Shown here: positions 60,098-64,000 of the stretch, piece by piece
How positions within the stretch are numbered: the stretch's first letter is position 1
How the letters are laid out: each line of letters opens with the position of its first letter
NCBI GenBank assembly: GCA_022376925.1
Contig: JAIOJX010000025.1
Coordinates: 141,815,301-141,879,300 of the forward strand
Length of the DNA stretch: 64,000 bases
Direction of reading: 5' to 3'
Source: Tragulus kanchil
Lineage: Eukaryota; Chordata; Mammalia; Artiodactyla; Tragulidae
Program-made: the position numbers and the translations under genes
Notes under the pieces: generated by a model
Seen by the model: only the letters and a program-made list of their open reading frames with translations
Databases searched by the model: none
Told to the model about the DNA's origin: nothing

Positions 60098-60779
60098 GTA
60101 TGTGTGTGTGTATAGGTATGTAAGTGACTCAGATAGTAAAGAATCTACCTGAAGTGCAGGAGACCATCTCTGGTTCGGGAAGATTTCCTGGTGAAGGAAT
60201 ACCCACTCCAATATTCTTGCCTGTAGAATTCTATGGACAGAGGAACCTGGAGAGGTACATTTCATGGGGTCTTCAGGAGTCAGACACTACTGAGTGACTA
60301 ATATATATATAAAATGCATATATTTGTGTGTGGGGTGCATATATGTGTATGTGTGACACATGCACATATACGCACACACACACACACATATTACATCTTT
60401 ATTCATTCTTCTGTTGATGAACACTTAGATTCCTTATGTGTCTTGACTGTTGTAAATGCTGCTGCTATAAATACTGGGCCAAAAAACCCCATAATACGTT
60501 AGAAATGTCATCAAAATCTTAAGCCCACAGCAAGTGTTGCATAAATTGTGCAGAATGCATCTATAATTATTTAGGGATGCTCTGAAAGACCAAGGATTTT
60601 TCTGCAAAATTAAGAAGAAAACTAATACATAACAGCACTTTGGTATCATTATACATTCTGCTAAAGAATTTCATGGAAATTTAATACCTCAAAATTGTCT
60701 TTCTTGATACTATATTTCTTTTCCTTTTTATAACACAAGGATATTTTCTTAATTAAAGTAATGTAATCCAAATTATTGT

Positions 60780-61026
60780 AGAAATTACATCATAACTTAT
60801 TTATATCCCTCTGCCAAATCCGTCCCTGTCACTTAGTTGTCCTTCACTTCACATAATGTTATAACTATTATCTAACTACAATTCAAGTGGGGAAATTTTT
60901 AAAGTTGCTCTGTTGGATCTCAGTTTTAATTCTTGACTCAAACAGTTTAATTAATTATAAATTTAATTGTTACAGGACTTTTTTTTTTTCTTTTCTTACT
61001 TTCAGTTGATTGAGCTCATTTACCCT
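60780..61026. other. No recognised feature
   Basis: Short single-copy AT-rich stretch between duplications 16 and 17. Confidence 0.5.
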
Positions 61027-61027
61027 T

Positions 61028-61745
61028 GACAGAAGACTGGCAGTGTTGATACCTGATTGTGAAATCTCAGGAACTAGCCTAACCTAAAAGCACTTTTGCA
61101 TTGATAAGCTGTTTTCACAAGCTGTTCTGATTAAATATAACCTGTGCAGAGGGAAGAATTCATTCACTATATCTCCCACTGGCAGAAGAGTTTTGCTGTC
61201 AATACAAAAACAACAGGTTCCAGAAATGTGGATGGAAGGTTAAAAACTTTTGAAGGAGACAGAGAATTGATAAATTGAAGGAATTACACTGTAAAGAACA
61301 ACACTTAAATCAATGTACCATCATTGCATCTCTAACTCTACCATCAAATTCTTCTCTTGTTTTCTTAGGAATTAAAAATCTTAGCTTCTTGACCTTTACT
61401 AGCTAAGGGAACTTAATTTGTGACTTGTCTATGTTCAGTTTGCTTATTTATGCTGTGATTTTTTTTCAACTCAAAAGGCTAATTGTAAGTTCTGATTATT
61501 GATCACTTAGTTAAGGGCTTCTTGGTATTCCAGTATCCCGTTACTCTGTGCTAGTTTCGAGGTAAAATATCACTGTTACTGTTGTAATATCATCTTGGGT
61601 GCTGCAGAGATGATTTCTTCAACATCTCTTGCTCTTTTACCAATCCTTCCCCCTTTCCACTTCTACCTCCCTCCCTTTGCCCATCACTGAGACTCTCCAT
61701 ACCGAGTTCTCATCTGCATATTACTACTATATAGATAGTCGATAG
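61028..61745. other. Unique-looking DNA, no recognised feature
   Basis: No repeat or exon recognised; repeated at 62109-62825. Confidence 0.5.
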
Positions 61746-61864
61746 TGTTAGTCACTCAGCTGTGTCTGACTCTTTGTGACCCCATGTACTTTAGCCTGCT
61801 AGGCTCCTCTCTGTCCATGGGATCCTTCCGGCAAGGATACTAGAGTGGGTTGTCACTTCCTTAT
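61746..61864 (-). mobile_element. BovA-type SINE fragment
   Basis: 'gtgttagtcactcagctgtgtctgactctttgtgacccc', 'ctctctgtccatgggatccttcc' and 'ctagagtgggttgtcacttcctta'. Head missing. Copy at 62826-62944. Confidence 0.9.
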
Positions 61865-63196
61865 ACAGTATTAAACATTAATTTCCTTGTTTTCCTATTA
61901 ATTTTGAATTGGAAAATTTTCATTTTCCTTTTAAAATGAAATAATGGCATTCATCATACTATTTTATTATTACATGTAATATATACCCAAACATGCACAT
62001 TATCATTTGAACACACATTATAGTTTTTTGATTCAATATGTATAAATTTGTCTTATTATTTTTTAAATCATAGCATCTTAAAGCAATATTTACCTTCTTA
62101 GGCTTTCTGACAGAAGACTGGCAGTGTTGATACCTGATTGTGAAATCTCAGGAACTAGCCTAACCTAAAAGCACTTTTGCATTGATAAGCTGTTTTCACA
62201 AGCTGTTCTGATTAAATATAACCTGTGCAGAGGGAAGAATTCATTCACTATATCTCCCACTGGCAGAAGAGTTTTGCTGTCAATACAAAAACAACAGGTT
62301 CCAGAAATGTGGATGGAAGTTTAAAAACTTTTGAAGGAGACAGAGAATTGATAAATTGAAGGAATTACACTGTAAAGAACAACACTTAAATCAATGTACC
62401 ATCATTGCATCTCTAACTCTACCATCAAATTCTTCTCTTGTTTTCTTAGGAATTAAAAATCTTAGCTTCTTGACCTTTACTAGCTAAGGGAACTTAATTT
62501 GTGACTTGTCTATGTTCAGTTTGCTTATTTATGCTGTGATTTTTTTTCAACTCAAAAGGCTAATTGTAAGTTCTGATTATTGATCACTTAGTTAAGGGCT
62601 TCTTGGTATTCCAGTATCCCGTTACTCTGTGCTAGTTTCGAGGTAAAATATCACTGTTACTGTTGTAATATCATCTTGGGTGCTGCAGAGATGATTTCTT
62701 CAACATCTCTTGCTCTTTACCAATCCTTCCCCCTTTCCACTTCTACCTCCCTCCCTTTGCCCATCACTGAGACTCTCCATACCGAGTTCTCATCTGCATA
62801 TTACTACTATATAGATAGTCGATAGTGTTAGTCACTCAGCTGTGTCTGACTCTTTGTGACCCCATGTACTTTAGCCTGCTAGGCTCCTCTCTGTCCATGG
62901 GATCCTTCCGGCAAGGATACTAGAGTGGGTTGTCACTTCCTTATACAGTATTAAACATTAATTTCCTTGTTTTCCTATTAATTTTGAATTGGAAAATTTT
63001 CATTTTCCTTTTAAAATGAAATAATGGCATTCATCATACTATTTTATTATTACATGTAATATATACCCAAACATGCACATTATCATTTGAACACACATTA
63101 TAGTTTTTTGATTCAATATGTATAAATTTGTCTTATTATTTTTTAAATCATAGCATCTTATATAGATGCAATATTTACCTTCTTTAGGCTTTCTGA

Positions 63197-64000
63197 TTTC
63201 AGACATGTTTCATAAATGCAAATATTTATATTAATTCAGACTGAAGTGCAAAAGTTTACTTCTCTTATGAATACTTGAACTTTAAATAAGGTTATTTCCA
63301 AATGTCAAGGCTAATTGTCTATACTAATGACATCTTACAAATTGTATTATATATGATTGGTCAAGCATTTTTAATGGATGGAAAACTCCCCATTTTTTGT
63401 TAAGTTAAATTTAGTAGGAAATAGCTGCTCCTGTGTTTTTACTTAAAGATGATCTTACATTTTGTTCAGTAAGAGAGATACTATTTTTATCAAAAATCAT
63501 TGTTGATCCTCAGTAAATTATGAATAGTTCTACTTCACTAGACACATCTTGATTACTTCTGTAGAACTTCCTTCATATTATACCCCTAAATTGAGAAACA
63601 TATGGTCTTAGGATTCATTGAATGCTCTTCAAATGGTATTGATTCTGTAAATATCATTGTCAAATAAGGAGAGTTTGTTCTTCATTTTAGTTTTCAATAA
63701 CCTATAATGTTACCTGCTCCAGCCTTTCAAATCCGTTTATCATCCAGATGGACAATTTCCTCAAATTTGTGAAAAGCTACTTCTCTTAAAGAGATTAACG
63801 GAAATATCTACAAGAATTGACTTTACAAATATACAACTTCTGTTGGCCCTGTGTTCTAGATAGAAAGGCTTTAAAAAATTAACTTGAAACCTGCAGAGCT
63901 TTATAAACAGATAGTTGGTGAGCCAATCTCAGGATAAGGGACCCTGAAACTGTTTTTAGGGGATTCTTTTCCTGAATAGTTAGATTTTAACTTCCATCTG
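63197..64000. other. No recognised feature
   Basis: Single-copy AT-rich DNA to the right edge. No SINE, LINE or exon signal seen. Confidence 0.5.

Larger units (their letters stand above)
58668..60779 (+). repeat. Duplication 16, direct, ~1.04 kb
   Basis: 58668-59707 recurs at 59741-60779 (offset 1073 to 1072). Differences: length of the TA tract and 'catatacaccccacac' (59295) versus 'catatacgcacacac' (60365). The 33-bp filler at 59708-59740 begins with a T-run. Confidence 0.94.
61027..63196 (+). repeat. Duplication 17, direct tandem, ~1.08 kb
   Basis: 61027-62110 recurs at 62108-63196 (offset 1081, falling to 1080 after a T-run difference near 61640). The tail of copy A ('cttaaagcaatatttaccttcttagg') is a shortened version of copy B's ('cttatatagatgcaatatttaccttctttagg'), so copy A degrades just before the join. 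Confidence 0.94.

Noticed and set aside
1503..63196. Regularly recurring repeats as a CRISPR array, satellite array or natural tandem gene cluster
   Set aside because: Units are about 1 kb, each locus has a different unit, and the host is a mammal; an assembly origin fits better.

Overview
This is AT-rich, gene-poor ruminant nuclear DNA. The diagnosis rests on the repeats: Bov-tA/BovA-type tRNA-derived SINEs, a 3' fragment of the RTE-type LINE BovB, L1 3' ends of the artiodactyl type, CHR-type tRNA-Glu SINEs and a short palindromic mariner relic. BovB with Bov-tA points to Ruminantia; I cannot name the species. I found no supportable protein-coding exon. The longer reading frames lie in SINE, LINE or LTR relics or are isolated and unrecognised.

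The dominant structure is a series of 17 head-to-tail, same-strand, nearly identical duplications, each about 1.01-1.20 kb long and lying 1.03-1.21 kb apart (1503-7518, 8155-10559, 13199-17555, 20443-26530, 28502-30600, 33682-35823, 40967-43130, 46176-48437, 50174-52425, 55705-57920, 58668-63196). They cut across repeat families and unique sequence alike and never fall below about 1 kb. They are joined either at 2-4 bp of shared sequence or through 2-66 bp of filler. Several fillers read as corrupted versions of the sequence that properly continues one flank. I conclude they are most likely unmerged contig-end overlaps from gap filling, so about 18.8 kb of the window is probably surplus and the real locus is nearer 45 kb. 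Many features below therefore occur two or three times but represent one insertion.

Layout: 1-728, L1 3' end with a GT microsatellite. 2053-4817, one BovB 3' end seen three times. 5700-7500, LTR-like repeat seen twice. 8190-10559, MIR and unique sequence. 10.8-13.3 kb, SINEs, a MaLR-type LTR and an old retroelement fragment. 13.3-15.4 kb, L1. 17.9-20.0 kb, a nested block (LTR, Tigger element, SINE and U6 snRNA retrocopy) and an unrecognised retroposon. 20.4-26.5 kb, SINEs in a compound duplication. 26.5-30.6 kb, mostly unique. 30.9-36.5 kb, CHR-like SINEs, a mariner MITE, a possible ancient retroelement and a DNA-transposon relic. 36.5-46.6 kb, mostly unique with SINEs. 46.6-52.4 kb, CHR-like SINEs and an L1 body. 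54-64 kb, a second copy of the unrecognised retroposon, SINEs, L1 pieces, microsatellites and unique sequence.

No new functional system is visible. The most interesting items are the duplication artefact itself, an unrecognised retroposon 3'-end family with two 14-bp target-site duplications, a young-looking CHR-like SINE subfamily (nine insertions), and two SINEs placed in the same target site. All family assignments are from recognition, without database search.
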